NCBI RefSeq assembly: GCF_000283155.1
Contig: NW_004454165.1
Coordinates: 43,826,670-43,890,669, forward strand
Source: Ceratotherium simum simum
Taxonomy: Eukaryota > Chordata > Mammalia > Perissodactyla > Rhinocerotidae
Direction: 5' to 3'
Length of the DNA: 64,000 nt
A model generated the notes under the pieces. The model made no database searches. It was not told the DNA's origin and was given only the letters and a program-made list of their open reading frames with translations. Shown one piece after another: positions 46,225-58,168 of the stretch (positions are counted from its first letter, which is position 1; the number at the start of each line of letters is the position of its first letter). The position numbers were made by a program, and so were the translations under genes.

Positions 46225-47170
46225 CATGGAAGTGTGTGTGTGTGTGCGCGCGTGCGCCCGCACACACTTGTATGAGCTAAAGCTTAGAATCCGTGTGTGT
46301 GCATATTTAACTTACACAGTGTTCACGTGTATGCAAGTGTGCTTGTATATTTAGCTCATATAGCATGCACACGTGTACATGTTTGCATATTTAGTTTAAA
46401 TGTATGTGCACATGTGAGCATGCATATATTCAGCTGAATAACGTGTGCATACATGAGCATCTGTATGCAGAGTCAGCTTACACAGTGTGTGTGCACACAT
46501 GTGTGCACGCATATGCACAGTCGGCTTACACAGTGTGTGCGCACACGTCTGTGCATGTGTATACACAGTCGGCTTACAGTGCGTGCGCACAAGTGTACAT
46601 GCATATGCACAGTCAGCTTACACAGTGTGTGCGCACACGTGTGCACGTGTATGCACAGCTGGCTTACAGTGTGTGTGCACATGTGCGTGCACGTGTATGC
46701 ACAGTCAACTTACATAATGCGTGCGCACACATGTGTGCATGTGTATGTACAGTTGGCTTACACAGTGTGTGCAGACGTGTGTGCATGCGGATACAGAGCC
46801 AGCTTACACAGTGTGTGTGCATAGCCGGCTTACACAGTGTGCGCACACGTGTGCATGTGTATGCAACGTTGGCTTACACAGTGTGTGTGCACAGATGTGT
46901 GCATGTGTATGCACAGTCGGCTTACACTGCGTGTGCACACACGTGTATGCATGTGTATGCACAGCTGTCTTACACAGTGTGTGTGAACATGTGTGTGCAT
47001 GTGTATGCACAGTCAGCTTATATAGTGCATGCACACACGTGTGTGCATGTATATGCATAGTCATATTACATAGTGTGCATGCCCGCTGTGCACATATCTG
47101 CAGTCGGCTTACACAGCATGCATGTGTGCACACGTGTATGTTTAGCTTACATAGCACATGTGCAAACCTG
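46225..47170 (+). repeat. GTGTGCACACATGTGTGC array (about 46 to 48 bp unit)
   Basis: The core is GCACAGTCGGCTTACACAGT, then GTGTGCGCACACGTGTGCAT. It begins with a (GT)n run. Alternating purine-pyrimidine stretches dominate, so Z-DNA-like structure is possible. It keeps a long plus-strand frame open, rich in Cys, Val and His, by chance. Confidence 0.93.
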
Positions 47171-47294
47171 TGCTTGTCAGGCCCATGGTCACGACGGCAC
47201 ACGTGTGCACTCAGGCCAGCTCACAGCAAAGATGGAAACTGAGGACGCAGCTGGAAGGAAGTGCCGCCTCCCCATCGCCCACCTGGGTCTATGA

Positions 47295-47480
47295 CTCCAT
47301 GTCTCCCCAAGCGTGGTCACCAGCCAACTGCGTCAGGACACCTGGAGAGCTTCCTAACATGCAGGGTCCTGGGCCCCATGCCAGAGGAGGAAACAGAATC
47401 TGGCGTGGGGCCCTGGAATCTTCATTTTTAGGAGGCCTCAGGGGACTTCTGTGGGCCCCAAAGTTGGAGGACACTTGCAT
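47295..47480 (+). repeat. MER5A-like DNA transposon remnant
   Basis: The strings CATGCAGGGTCCTGGGCCCC and CAGAATCTGGCGTGGGGCCC are similar to the MER5A core (non-autonomous hAT-Charlie). The ends are not clear. Confidence 0.5.
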
Positions 47481-47570
47481 TCCTTACCAGGCTTGGTGCT
47501 TTGGGGCTAGAAATTCAGGAAAATGCATATAAACTCACTTGCGCAATATTACATGATACACGTTAGTATA

Positions 47571-47706
47571 CATTACCCAGTGTAGGTTTAAAATCACTGA
47601 ACATACAGATAACCCATTACCCAGTGTAGGTTTACAATCACTGACTGCAAACGGATAACCCATTACCCAGTGTAGGTTTATAATCACTGACTGCAGACAG
47701 ATAACC
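47571..47706 (+). repeat. CATTACCCAGTGTAGGTTT tandem repeat
   Basis: The unit begins at 47571, 47615 and 47661, a period of about 45, with ATAACC at each unit end. Three copies and a partial, with few differences. Confidence 0.92.
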
Positions 47707-50700
47707 ATTACACGTCTGCTTATTCACTCACTTGACTCCAGAAGTAGCTGGGCAGCTGGCAAGCACACGCCCACCCCACCCTGTGAGGACAGGGCACCGG
47801 GCACTAGGCTGTCCTCTGGTCCCCACATCAACTACTGGCGTCGTTCACCCATCCCAGTGGCCTCCAAGCAGTGCAACCACGCTATCCATCGGGGAGAGGA
47901 GTCCAGTGCCTGCGGCCACACGAGCATCCCTGTTTATATATGTATGCATGCAATACACACCTACACATGTGTCTTAGGTTCCTGATAAATCATATACAAA
48001 AGTAGAAATGATAAAGGACGATAGGAAAGTAAATATTTTTTTAAAGTTCAAATGTTTCTTTCTGCACCCCCAGGACACAAACACCCTAGTTTAGGATCAT
48101 GGTCCAATTACAGAAGTGAGAAACTCTGGGTCCCTTCTGATCTCCGTCCACCCCAGCATCATCTGCTGCAGTGTGACCACCCTGGACACCTCCCCGCTCC
48201 CACGCCCGCTGCCGCCATCCGGTCCGGCCAGCGCCACCCCGCAGAACTCTTAACTGGCCAGCCTGGCCCTCCCCAACACGCCCCGCAGTTTTCTCCTCAA
48301 AGGAAGATCTCTCTTTATTTCAGGTTTCTTACAAAACGTTTGCTGGCTCCCATCTGAAAAGAAGGAGAGTCCTAACCCCGAGCCAGGCATCCCACAGACT
48401 CACAACGAGGCCTGACCCTCTTCTGTAATTTCTGGAACATTCTACCTGGCAGTCCCCTTACATACTTCTCCTCACTCGTCCTACAATAATCCTGGAGGGG
48501 CAGGTCGCAGATGAGGCTGCATGTGACAGACACATCCACGTTGCCTGTGAACAGGCGTCCCCCCAGCAGGACTGCACCCCCACCTGCTACGGCTTTTGCT
48601 TTCCTGCCTGACTTCCATGATTTATTCTTCCCCAAACATCCTCACCCATGAGGTCTCCCTGCAGGGTCGCCTCCTCTTAGCTGCCCCCTGGGTCTTGCAG
48701 GGCCTGGACTCAGTTCTACTCCCCAAGGCTCACACGAGACCTCACTGGGGCCCAGCCCATTCTGTCCCTCCATGTGAGATTTAAGGAAAAGAAGAGGATA
48801 CTCTGCTGTTTGGTCCTGTGGAGTTCAGAATATGCCGCCCCAAAACGTGCCACTTTGACATAGGATTTTTTGAGCTGGAGGCGAAAGAGAATCAACCAAA
48901 GCAGAAAGACGCCCCACAGCCTCCCCGCCTGATGGCCAGCAGACGCCTCAGAGGGACGAGGACAGCCTGCGTCCCCTCCCAGGACATTCAGGGCCCAGAA
49001 GAAGACCGGAGTCAGCGCCAAGACCCTGCACACACAAACCCCACCCCAATGGTCCCCTGTCTTTACCTGCGCGCAGCCTGCCGCCCCTGGAAGCTGAAAA
49101 CCTCTCTTGTCCGTCTTGTCCCTTCTCTGAAACACATCGTCCTCTGCTCAGATGCTGCGCAGCCCGAGTCTGGGCAGCGCTCCGACTGGCCCATCACTGA
49201 GGTTCCTCCCACGGGACGTGCAAGACAGGCATTAATATTAACTGCTAGTTTCTCACTGGTGAATCTGCCCAATTTCACAGGTCCCAGCGAAGGCCCAGGT
49301 GGGTGGAGGAGACTTTCTCCCATATGGTCTTCACGCCTGTCTGAGAGCTGAGTGGGCCCATCTCTGCCCTGGACCCCAGGCCCTGAGACACACCCACCAG
49401 CGCAGATGGCAAAGCAAACACGAGGAAGCTCCTGGGAGAGCAGAGTGCTGGCGACATCCAGCGAGTTGGGACAACCCGATTCTCCAGCCTCCACCTCCAT
49501 CTGTCTGCCAGTTGTGCCGGTCGTCATTTTACAACGTTTCACATTCTCAAGGAGAAGGTAACTTAGCTCACGCTCCCCACGTCGTAAACAGCCTCGAGAC
49601 AGACCCTGGAATCCTGCAATCAGGGCTCGTCAGTTCAAGGGCAGTTCATTCACACAGCCAGTACTTCCGTCCAGCTGCGATGTGGGCAAAGGACACCAAG
49701 CACTCCCAGGGCCAATACCACTGCCCACTCAACTCTGCTGCCTCAGCTCTCACCACGCAGAACCATCTGGAGCCAAACCCTGCCCAGCCGCATACGGCAC
49801 AGCACACAAGAGCCACTGCAAGAGAGACGCAGAAAAGCAGTGGGCACGGCTGCAGAGATCCAGAGAGACCCAAACCACAGGCCCTGTGGGACTTCCTCAG
49901 ACCGGCATTTAGGTAGGAGGGCAGGACGGCCCCTCATGCTCCTCCCCGGCTCGGGCCTCCCTCCCACCACACCTCACCACAGCCGGCGCCTGCTGAGGCC
50001 CTGACCATCCCCCAGCCCACCATCACCGGGCAGAACGGCCTGAGAGACCCTCCTTCCTCTCTGCCTGGCTCCTGCAAACTCCATCCTTTTCCCCCTGATG
50101 TGAATATGATTTTGAGTCTTGCAGGAACAAAGCCACATGAAACAAAAAATATCTTGGAATTATTCATGTTTCTAAATGCTGTTCTGAGAGACAACCTGAT
50201 CCACAAACCACAATGTCTGCTTAACCGTCTCTGATGTTGTGATGTCTCACAACCCACAGGTGTCCCCATCACCCGAGTGAGATCCCTTTATCATCTGGAC
50301 GGAGGAGTGCCAGCTACCTTCACTCAAGCCCCTGCATCTGCGTCGGGCTGGCCCCTCGCCAGGACATACTCCTCACTCCTGGACTCCAACGCGTGGTGGG
50401 GGCACGCCTGGCACACTAGGAACTCTGAAGGCGAGCACGGGCTCCTCCACGCATGATACCAACAAATCAGACACGGCAGACCGCAAGAAGCCGCTGACAC
50501 AAATTTATCCCCAAGAACTTGGTTTCTCCTCCTGGCCACAACATAATTACTATCCGTAACTTTAAATTCTCCCTGGAGATCCAGACAGCCACTTATTTTT
50601 ATGGCTGTAAAAGCGAAGTCTAAGTCAGCCACATCCCATAATTTTAAAGCTAAGAAATGCTAAACCACGGTTTTGCTGGCTATCTTTAAAAAGAGCAGGT

Positions 50701-51714
50701 ACTTTAAACAGAATGATTAATAGACATTTTATTTGATTATTTTGAGGGGAAATAACCTCAGAACCAACTTGATCAGCTTCTCTGATTAAAATGGGCAAAA
50801 ATATTTTTTAGTTTCTTTTTCCTTAGTATTACCACTCAAAAAAGCTCTCATGTGCTTCCGAAGATTAACCAAATTCCTCTTCACTCTAGAAAAATCTGAG
50901 CCAATACCAAGACCAGCACTGTGTCTCCGTGTTCAGTCTCACCCATCACATGGGTGTGAGCAACGCAGGCACCACGGTGAAACCCCAGCTCTGAATAGAG
51001 GGCTGGAGACGGCACCCACCTCCCTCCCTCTCCTGCTCCCGCCCTCCCCCTGCACAGACCTTGGCGCAGCAAGTAGTGCTGGATAACGACAAACCGGGCC
51101 TGCCTCCAGCAGACACGTGACAAGAAGCAGAAGAAACGCTCCAGCAGGTGAAGGCAGGAGAAGATGCAGAGGGGCGGCTCATGCAGGCGCTGCCTCCCGC
51201 TAACCAGGGTCTCGGGTGGCTGGCGGCAGCCTCGTGGGCCTGGGGAAGGCCTGAGGTGGGCGCTGGCAGAGGACGAGTGTGTGCCGAGGCCAGCAGGCAG
51301 GGCGTGATGCTGGGAGAGGGACTAGGGGGCCTAGGGGCCCATGAGGTCACAGGGACACAAAGGAGGAACCCCCGGAAGGGCAAGCATGAAGGATGTGGCA
51401 TCACTCTGAGGGCAAAGGGAGCCTGCGAGCCAGAGCAGCAGAGTGCCAGGGACGAATCTGGATTTCACACCCATCGTGCCAACGCAGACACACGAGGCAC
51501 GGCTGCCCTCAAGACCCGGGAAATGAGCACCATCAACTTGCAAATCTTGATCAGCTTCATTTCAGAGTTAAGGATTCTGCTGCGAAGCTCCTATCACAGC
51601 TCCATCGAAAATGAAGTCAAATGTGAATTATCTGAGTTCCTATGTGATCCTTGCCCGTGTGTTTCCTGAACAAACTCCTGTTATTTCTACTTAAATCACA
51701 ACAGTGTCCAACAA

Positions 51715-51800
51715 TATCATTTGTTGGAAATGCAGACTCTCAGGCCCTGCCCCAGACCCATGAATCAGCTTCTGCATTTTAATGAGTGTTCGAAGCTCTG
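51715..51800 (-). repeat. MER5-like remnant
   Basis: GGAAATGCAGACTCTCAGGC, then CCCCAGACCCATGAATCAG and TCTGCATTTTAA are close to the reverse of MER5A. Confidence 0.55.
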
Positions 51801-52399
51801 ATCCACACTGCCAGAAACACTACCAGAGGCGTGAATCATTTCTTCACAGGCAGCACTTTATGCGGCCTCAGCACCAAAGCTGCCTTCAGACTTTTTGAAT
51901 TTGAATCAGAATTTCTTGCCATCTGTCGAATGGAAACCCACCACCCAGCATGTCCACCGGACTGGGAAGGCGAGGGAAGCTGGCGCCAACGTGGCTCCCA
52001 CCAGAGGAGGTGCATAAGCTGAAACGGCTTTCGGTGGAAGAGGATGACTCCTTTGTGACCAACAGGCTTTGCAGAAAAAGGCCTCCCCAGCCATAGGCCA
52101 GCATCTGCCACTCCCTGTCCTGTGCCAGTACAGAGCTACCCTCCTCAGGCAGAAGTAAATCCAAGGATCCAAGAAGTAAATGCAAGGATCTGGTGTTCAG
52201 ATGCAGACGCCCGAAAAGGAGGTTATCCATGATCACATGGTTCCACTCCAATAAAGGGGAAACGTACACCAGGAGCTGGGACAGACATAACTGGGATGGG
52301 GAGTCCAGGAGGACTCCTGGTTATGGGTCTGCACCAAGTGGATTTTTGGTGGTGGGACATAGATGGGGCTGGAAAATGGTGAACAGTAGTGCTGGGAGA

Positions 52400-53290
52400 G
52401 GAATGATGGATCAAAGGACAGGATGGGGGCTGGAAGGTGGTGGACGGTACATAATGGGTGGAGGAGGTGGAAGACAGAGGATGGACGGTGGATGATGGGT
52501 GGTGGTGATGGCGGATGGTAGGTGGTGATGGTGGATGGTAGATGGTGGTGGAGGGCGGATGGTGATGGTGGTGGATGATGCATGGTGGTGGATGGTATGC
52601 AATGTGTGGAGGGTGGTGGATGGTGCATGGTGGGTGATGGTGGAGGTTGGATGGGAGGTGGTGATGGTGGAGGACGGTAGGTGATGGGTGGAGGATGGTG
52701 GGTGGTGGGTGGTGGAGGAGGGTAGATAGTGATGGTGGATTACGGATGGTGGTGAATGGTGGATGGTAAGTGGTGACGGTGGAGGGCAGTAGATGGTGGG
52801 TGGTGATGGTGGATGGTAGGTGCTGATGGTGGATGGTACATGGTGGTAGAGGGCGGACGGTGGAGGATGGTGATGGTGGACGATGCATGGTGGTGGATGG
52901 TGGATGGTAGGTGATGGGTGGAGGATGGCGGGTGGTGGGTGGTGGAGGAGGGTAGATGGTGATGGTGGATGATGGGTGGTGGTGGATGGTGGATGGTAGG
53001 TGATGGGTAGAGGGTGGTGGATGGTGGGTGGTGGAGGAGGGTGGATAGTGATGGTGGATGATGGGTAGTGGTGAATGGTGGATGGTCAGTGGTGATGGTG
53101 GAGGGCAGTGGATGGTGGGTGGTGATGGTGGAGGATGGTGGATGGTGGGTGATGGGTGATGAGCAGAGGATGGGTGGGTGATGAGGGATGGTAGGTGATG
53201 GGTGGACAGTGAAAGTGGAGGGTGATGGATGATGATGGTGGATGGTGGGTGGTGGATGGTACACAATGGGTAGAGGGTGGTGGATGGTGA
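52400..53290 (+). repeat. GGTGGATGGTGGATGATG satellite-like array
   Basis: About 900 bases of GGTGGATGGTAGGTGATGG variants, with larger blocks such as TGGAGGATGGTGGGTGG. On the transcribed strand it encodes a long open frame of His, Pro, Ser and Thr (HHPPSTIHH pattern) with no start signals. I treat it as a repeat. Confidence 0.95.
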
Positions 53291-53604
53291 TAATGATTGC
53301 ATCTCATGGGAGGGGATGGTGGTGGGTCATGGATGATGGTCTTCTCTTGTACTGAGATAAATAACTCATTCGGCCACTATCACCAACCCCATCTCCCACC
53401 CTCTACCACCACCACCATCCAATCATTTTCCAGCCCAATCTATATCCCACAACCCACCATCTACCTGGTGGTACAAATCCATAACCAGGATCATCTTGGA
53501 CTTTTCCCTCCCCATTAGTCTCCACAATCGATCGATTATTGCCTCTAAATGAACGCAACAAAGCATAATCTAAGATGAGGTCAAGATGAGCACAGACCTG
53601 AGAA

Positions 53605-53795
53605 CCTGGCTGCTGAGGTCTGAACCCCAGCTCTACCACCTAAAAGCTGTGTGACTTGTCTGTACCAGTTTCCCCATCGAAACATGCACCTACTTCACAA
53701 AGTTATGAAGATTAAAAGAGCCAGTATTTATAAAGCTCCTAGAAGAATACCTTGCGCATAGTAGACGCTGTGTAAGTATTTGTTAAATAGGTAGA
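53605..53795 (+). repeat. MIR SINE, plus strand
   Basis: AGCTGTGTGACTTGTCTGTA, CAGTTTCCCCATCG, AAAGAGCCAGTATTTATAA, TACCTTGCGCATAGTAGACG and TGTAAGTATTTGTTAA follow the MIR consensus order. Confidence 0.78.
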
Positions 53796-54834
53796 TACAC
53801 ACCAGATCCTTCAACTGACATCTCTCCTCCTTTCCAACAACATGAATTCCTGCCGAGTGGTTCCAGAATAAACAGGCAGCACGCAGCACTCACCGTTCTT
53901 CCAGAGTGAGAGTACGGAAGATGGAAGGAATGACAGAACAAAAGTGCAGCTCGTTGATGCACTGGATTAGCTTCCTGGGATCAACACAAATCTCTATTTG
54001 CACCCACCCAAAACATTTTTAGCAACAGAGTTCACTTAAGTCTTGACACATGATAGCCCAATAAAACTTTGACAAAGCTTTGTGTGTGTTTTCAACTAAA
54101 CCAGCCTAGCCCGAATACAACAGGAATCAACACGTCCCATTCCTGCATGAAGGCTCTCCCTGCCGCTCTGTGTTTGTCATAAACCCAAGATTTGAATGGC
54201 CATGGAAGCCCTATCACCCAATTCCGACAGCCTGAATAAGAGGACTGTGATGGCTCACGGGAGGTGACTCGGGGCAGGAAATAAGCCCCACACATGGACA
54301 AAGAAGCAATTCACATGTGGGCCCAGATCCTAAAACGGAACACTGGGTGAAGAAGGAAAAGACAGAGCATGAGCTCAGAAAGGGAGGCAGGGAGACAGGG
54401 AGGCCAGGGGGTCTACAGCACATCCCCCCACTGCCCACTCGGAACAACGCGAGACCAGATCAGCAGGACGTGTCAGCCCCTTTCCCCAGCCCCATTCCTT
54501 CTGGGGAGGCAGCGGACCTGGTGTCTCTGGTGGAAAGGGGACTGCCACTCTCCCTTCCCCTGGTCATCTGCCTCTCTTAGGTTAGCAACGCTTTCACACC
54601 CACATATCAGGCGGTTGGTGCCCCAAGTCCCAGGGACAACATAAGACTAAACGCCAGAGAAAACACCAAACATTCAGGCTGAAATCCTGTGAAGGCACCA
54701 ACCACACATCGAGAGGGAAAAGTCATGAGAGCGAGAGCCACTTCTCCCGGTGATGGAAAGAGGACCCACTAATGGTCTTTAAGGAAGCAGAGGACCTCCT
54801 GAGATGCCAAGGCAGCTCCAGACGACCTTTCTCC

Positions 54835-55135
54835 ACCCATGTCTCTGCCCACACCTGTATGCGCGCCTTCTCCTCCCACGTCTATGCCGACGCCTGTACA
54901 CGCGCCTCTCTCCTCCCACATCTATGCCGACGCCTGTACACGCCTCTCTCTCCTCCCACGTCTATGCCGACGCCTGTAGACGCGCCTTCTCCTCCGACGT
55001 CTATGCCGACACCTGTACACGCGCCTCTCTCCTCCCACGTCTATGCCGATGCCTGTATACGCGCTTCTCTCTCCTCCCACGTCTGTGCCGACGCCTGTAG
55101 ACGCGCCTTCTCCTCCGACGTCTATGCCGACGCTG
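54835..55135 (+). repeat. 40-bp CpG-rich minisatellite, about 7 copies
   Basis: TCTATGCCGACGCC recurs at 54881, 54921, 54961, 55000, 55040, 55082 (as TCTGTG) and 55121. The unit is 39 to 42 bases and holds many CG pairs. Confidence 0.95.
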
Positions 55136-55164
55136 GACTCACTTCTTTACAAATATGACAGGGT

Positions 55165-55355
55165 ATTGACTAGTTAACTCGACAACCCTCGCTGTGTCTC
55201 AGGCAAGTGTCTTATCCTCTCTGAGCCTCCGCTCCCTCCTTGTGTATCAAATGGAGGTGGCACCTACTCCCAGGGTTAATACAAGGCTGAATGGTATGCT
55301 TTTGTGCCCATGAAGACACCCAGCACAGCCCTGGTATAAATAGGCATTCCATACA
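55165..55355 (+). repeat. MIR-like SINE
   Basis: CTGTGTCTCAGGCAAGTGTC, TTATCCTCTCTGAGCC, ATCAAATGGAGGTGGCACCTA and GACACCCAGCACAGCCCTGG follow the MIR order, with divergence. Confidence 0.55.
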
Positions 55356-55371
55356 TGTCAGTTTCCTATAA

Positions 55372-55490
55372 CTACAGAATCACCTGAAAAACTTAATACA
55401 ACTATGGAATTCCAGGTGCAGCCCCCAGAGAATCTGGGTCCAGCGGCCAGGACAGTCCCTGGGCGCCTGGATTTTAGTGCACTCTCCAGG
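55372..55490 (+). repeat. MER5-like remnant
   Basis: ACAGAATCACCTGAAAAACT, ATTCCAGGTGCAGCCCC and CCTGGATTTTAGTGCACTC suggest MER5. Confidence 0.4.
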
Positions 55491-56454
55491 AGCAAAGAGG
55501 AAGCCTGCTGCTCAAGGACAGACAGAAGGTGCGCTCGTCACTGCGCCATGAGCCATATTTCAGAAAACTGAGATGCACTAAAAAGGCTTCTGGCATTTAG
55601 GGGACGTGACAGGTAGATGGTGCAGGTGGAGGTCTGTGCACGTGCACGAGTGGGGCTCTACACATGTGTGAATGCACATGTAGGTGTGTTTATGCTGAGA
55701 CAAACAGAAAGGCCAGTGTGAACACTAAGAAGTTAAGCCAGAGAACGATTTGGGTCAGATTATGGAAGGTCTTGAATGCAAGCTAGTGAGTACGGATGGA
55801 TTTCCTTCTCCACCTAAGTCAGGCACGGTGGCCTCCAACATGGCAATTTCTTTTTTTTTTTTTTTTTTTTTTGGTATAAATCAGGCTCTAAAATGGAAGC
55901 ATTCAACCCCAGAAAACAGTTTCTTAAGATGGGAGACTATCTCTAAAACACAGTGATTTTCTAAAATGGAATAAATATAATGTGTGGAAGTATTTCGAAA
56001 AATCATCCATTCTTTCAACAAACGATTAGTGACTGCCTCCCAAGCCCAAGCCAGGTGTTGGAGAGACACGAGACAGAGTCGTTTTTGGGCCTTGACCATA
56101 TTCTGAGCCTTTTCATGGCTGCAGCGGGACACCCGTGGCAGCTTCAAACTGGGAAGAGATGCTGACGGCCGTCGAGGAGAAAAGGCAGCTCTGACAGCTG
56201 TGGACTGAAGGCAGGAGGGCGAGGGACAAGCTCTGAGGCCACGGAGGCCACGTCCAAGCAAGAAAAGGCATCGACACCAGAGGGGTGGCGAGAGGGGTGG
56301 GCTCCAGGGTACCCGGTCTTGGCTGGTGAGCCGGGAGGGCAAGGAAGGGGCAGGTCGGGGTTTGTTCGGCAACGAGGAACATGTGGTAGCCACCATGAGT
56401 TCAGTATGACACACCTGAGATGCTGCAAGACACCTCAGGGGCCCCATGGGGAGA

Positions 56455-56655
56455 GCTAAGGAGGTGGAGAGAAACCACCAGGTGGAGAGAAACCGCCAAG
56501 GCCCGGGGGAGTGACAGCAGGATGGCGTGAGGCCAGGAGGCGGGGGGAGGGACAGTGGGATAGCGAGAAGCCAGGAGGCTGGGAGAGGGACAGCAGGACG
56601 GCGTGAGGCAAAGGGAGGGACAGAGGCCGGGGGAGGGACAGCAGGGGAGGTGGAC
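56455..56655 (+). repeat. GGGAGGGACAGCAGGA repeats
   Basis: GCCAGGAGGCGGGGGGAGGG and GGGACAGCAGGACGGCGTGA recur several times in irregular order. Confidence 0.8.
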
Positions 56656-56964
56656 GCCTGTCCTGAGTGCTGCTGGGATGTTCATTGGGACCTGGATGGA
56701 AACATCCCGTCCTGGCTCCATGCTGACCTCCTGAGTGGTCTGGGCAGTGAGCAGGAGCTGGTCCAAGCCGCAGAAGTGAGAAAAGGTGACGAACAGCCAC
56801 GTGACTCAGAGTCAAACGCTGGCCCAGGAGCTAAACACCCAGAGTGCCCCCCAGGAGGCTGAGGCCACAGCCGGGTGTCCCGTGGGCCCGGACTCCAGCA
56901 GCTGCCGCTATGCCCACACCTGGGGCCATGCGGACAGGACCAAGGCTCCTCAGACAGAGGTGAA

Positions 56965-57050
56965 CCCTGACCTCAGGGCCTTTGCTGTTCCACGTGCTCC
57001 TCCACACTCAAGGTGGGCTCACTCTCTCCAGGAGCCCTCCACTGACATGC
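56965..57050 (+). repeat. Possible L2 fragment
   Basis: CTCAGGGCCTTTGCTGTTCC is a hallmark of the L2 3' end. The flank has little other match. Confidence 0.4.
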
Positions 57051-57051
57051 T

Positions 57052-57640
57052 AGTGTCTCTAAGAGCACCCAGGACTGCTAAGAGAACCCTGCTACCTCTG
57101 AGAGCACCCCAATACCTCTCAGGGCCCCTATTACCTCTGAGAGCACCCCAGCACTGCTGAGAGGACCCTGCTACCTCTGAGAGCACCACAATACCTCTCA
57201 GGGCCCCCATTACCTCTGAGAGCACCCCAATACCTCTCAGGGCCCCCATTACCTCCGAGAGCACCCCATGGCTGCTGAGAGGACCCCACTACCTCTGAGA
57301 GCACCCCAATACCTCTCAGAGCCCCCATTACCTCTGAGAGCACCCCAGGACTGCTGAGAAGACCCCGATACCTCTGAGAGCACCCCAGTACCTCTCTGGG
57401 CCCCCTTACCTCTGAGAAGCACCCCAATACTTCTAAGGCACCCTAATACCTCTAAGGGCACCCCCATACCTCTGAGGGCCCCCATTATCTCTGAGAGCAC
57501 CTCCATACCTGTGAGAGCACCCCAATACCTCTGAGAACCCAAATGCCCCCTGAGAGGACCCCAGTACCTCTGAGGGCACCCTGATAGCTCTGAGTGCCCC
57601 CTAGTACCTCTGATAGGACCCCAATACCTCTAAGAACTCC
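57052..57640 (+). repeat. ACCTCTGAGAGCACCCCAAT array
   Basis: About 590 bases with ACCTCTGAGAGCACCCCAAT and ACCTCTCAGGGCCCCCATT alternating in groups. It lies 425 to 1010 bases after the exon 3 donor in the transcript. Confidence 0.95.
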
Positions 57641-58064
57641 AATACCATCCCCATTCCCATGGAGGGGTGTCAGAAGTCCCAGACTGTCGGCCTGGGGATG
57701 GTGGGAGGAGCCCCCTATGGACGCCAGCCCCAGGGAGGAGCCCTTGGAAGTCGTTTGGGGACAGGTTTGGGGGTCACTGTTCCCTCACCCTGAAGGGCAG
57801 CCCCACAGCCTGTCTCCCCCACATGAGTCTGTGTGTGAGGCTCCTCCACACGCTGACAGCGTGGGGTCGGGCAGCCCATTCCAGCCATGGGGGATGCCAC
57901 CTCCAGGCCAGCCGGGCGCCCAGGACCTCTTCCCACCACCACCCAGCAGGGCCAGATGGGCCACATCGACTCTGCTGCCCAGAGCAGGGTAAGAGACACC
58001 CCACTTGGGCCAGAATGAGACCCCGTTCAGTAGGGGCAAGAAAAACCTCCATACAAGCACCTAC

Positions 58065-58168
58065 CTATGATGGAATCCCTCCGGAAAACGTCTCTATCAA
58101 AGACGTAGAAGGACAGGTGACGGAAGCTCCGAGGAATCTCGCAGTAGAAGTCTTCTCCGTAGAAGGGG
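58065..58168 (-). CDS. RASA3: RASA3 inferred exon 3: C2A
   Basis: The exon has 104 coding bases, about residues 58 to 93, after a TGCAG acceptor and before GTAGGT. Its first base completes the Cys codon of the previous exon (outside the window). It encodes [20 protein letters not shown] and [14 protein letters not shown]. The FYxEDFxxEIP and FDRDxxxRDxxIG patterns are classic C2A, with the Asp loop kept in part. YVF replaces YIF. It is the most 5' exon in the window. Confidence 0.97.

Larger units (their letters stand above)
45608..58064 (-). other. RASA3: Intron 3 (12.5 kb)
   Basis: The intron is rich in tandem repeats (46.2, 47.6, 52.3, 54.8, 56.5 and 57.1 kb) and has MER5, MIR and L2 remnants. 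From 47700 to 51700 and 53800 to 54820 I see no gene or named repeat. A 24-base poly-T run is at about 55850. Confidence 0.55.

Noticed and set aside
46404..47060. A 218-residue plus-strand frame rich in Cys and Val
   Set aside because: It is a translation of a repeat array with no domain. The opposite strand and other frames are also open.
52223..53302. A 359-residue minus-strand frame rich in His and Pro
   Set aside because: It is the complement of a GGTGGATGG array. The composition follows the repeat and all three frames stay open in part.
53894..53974. An apparent 81-base exon on the minus strand with a good donor (CG|GTGAGT)
   Set aside because: With the RASA3 phase (one base carried from exon 3) it reads a stop at the third codon, so it cannot be a coding exon here. 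At most it is a cryptic poison exon; the acceptor is weak.
54835..55135. CRISPR-like regular repeat
   Set aside because: The units are contiguous with no unique spacers, and this is a mammalian gene, so it is a minisatellite.
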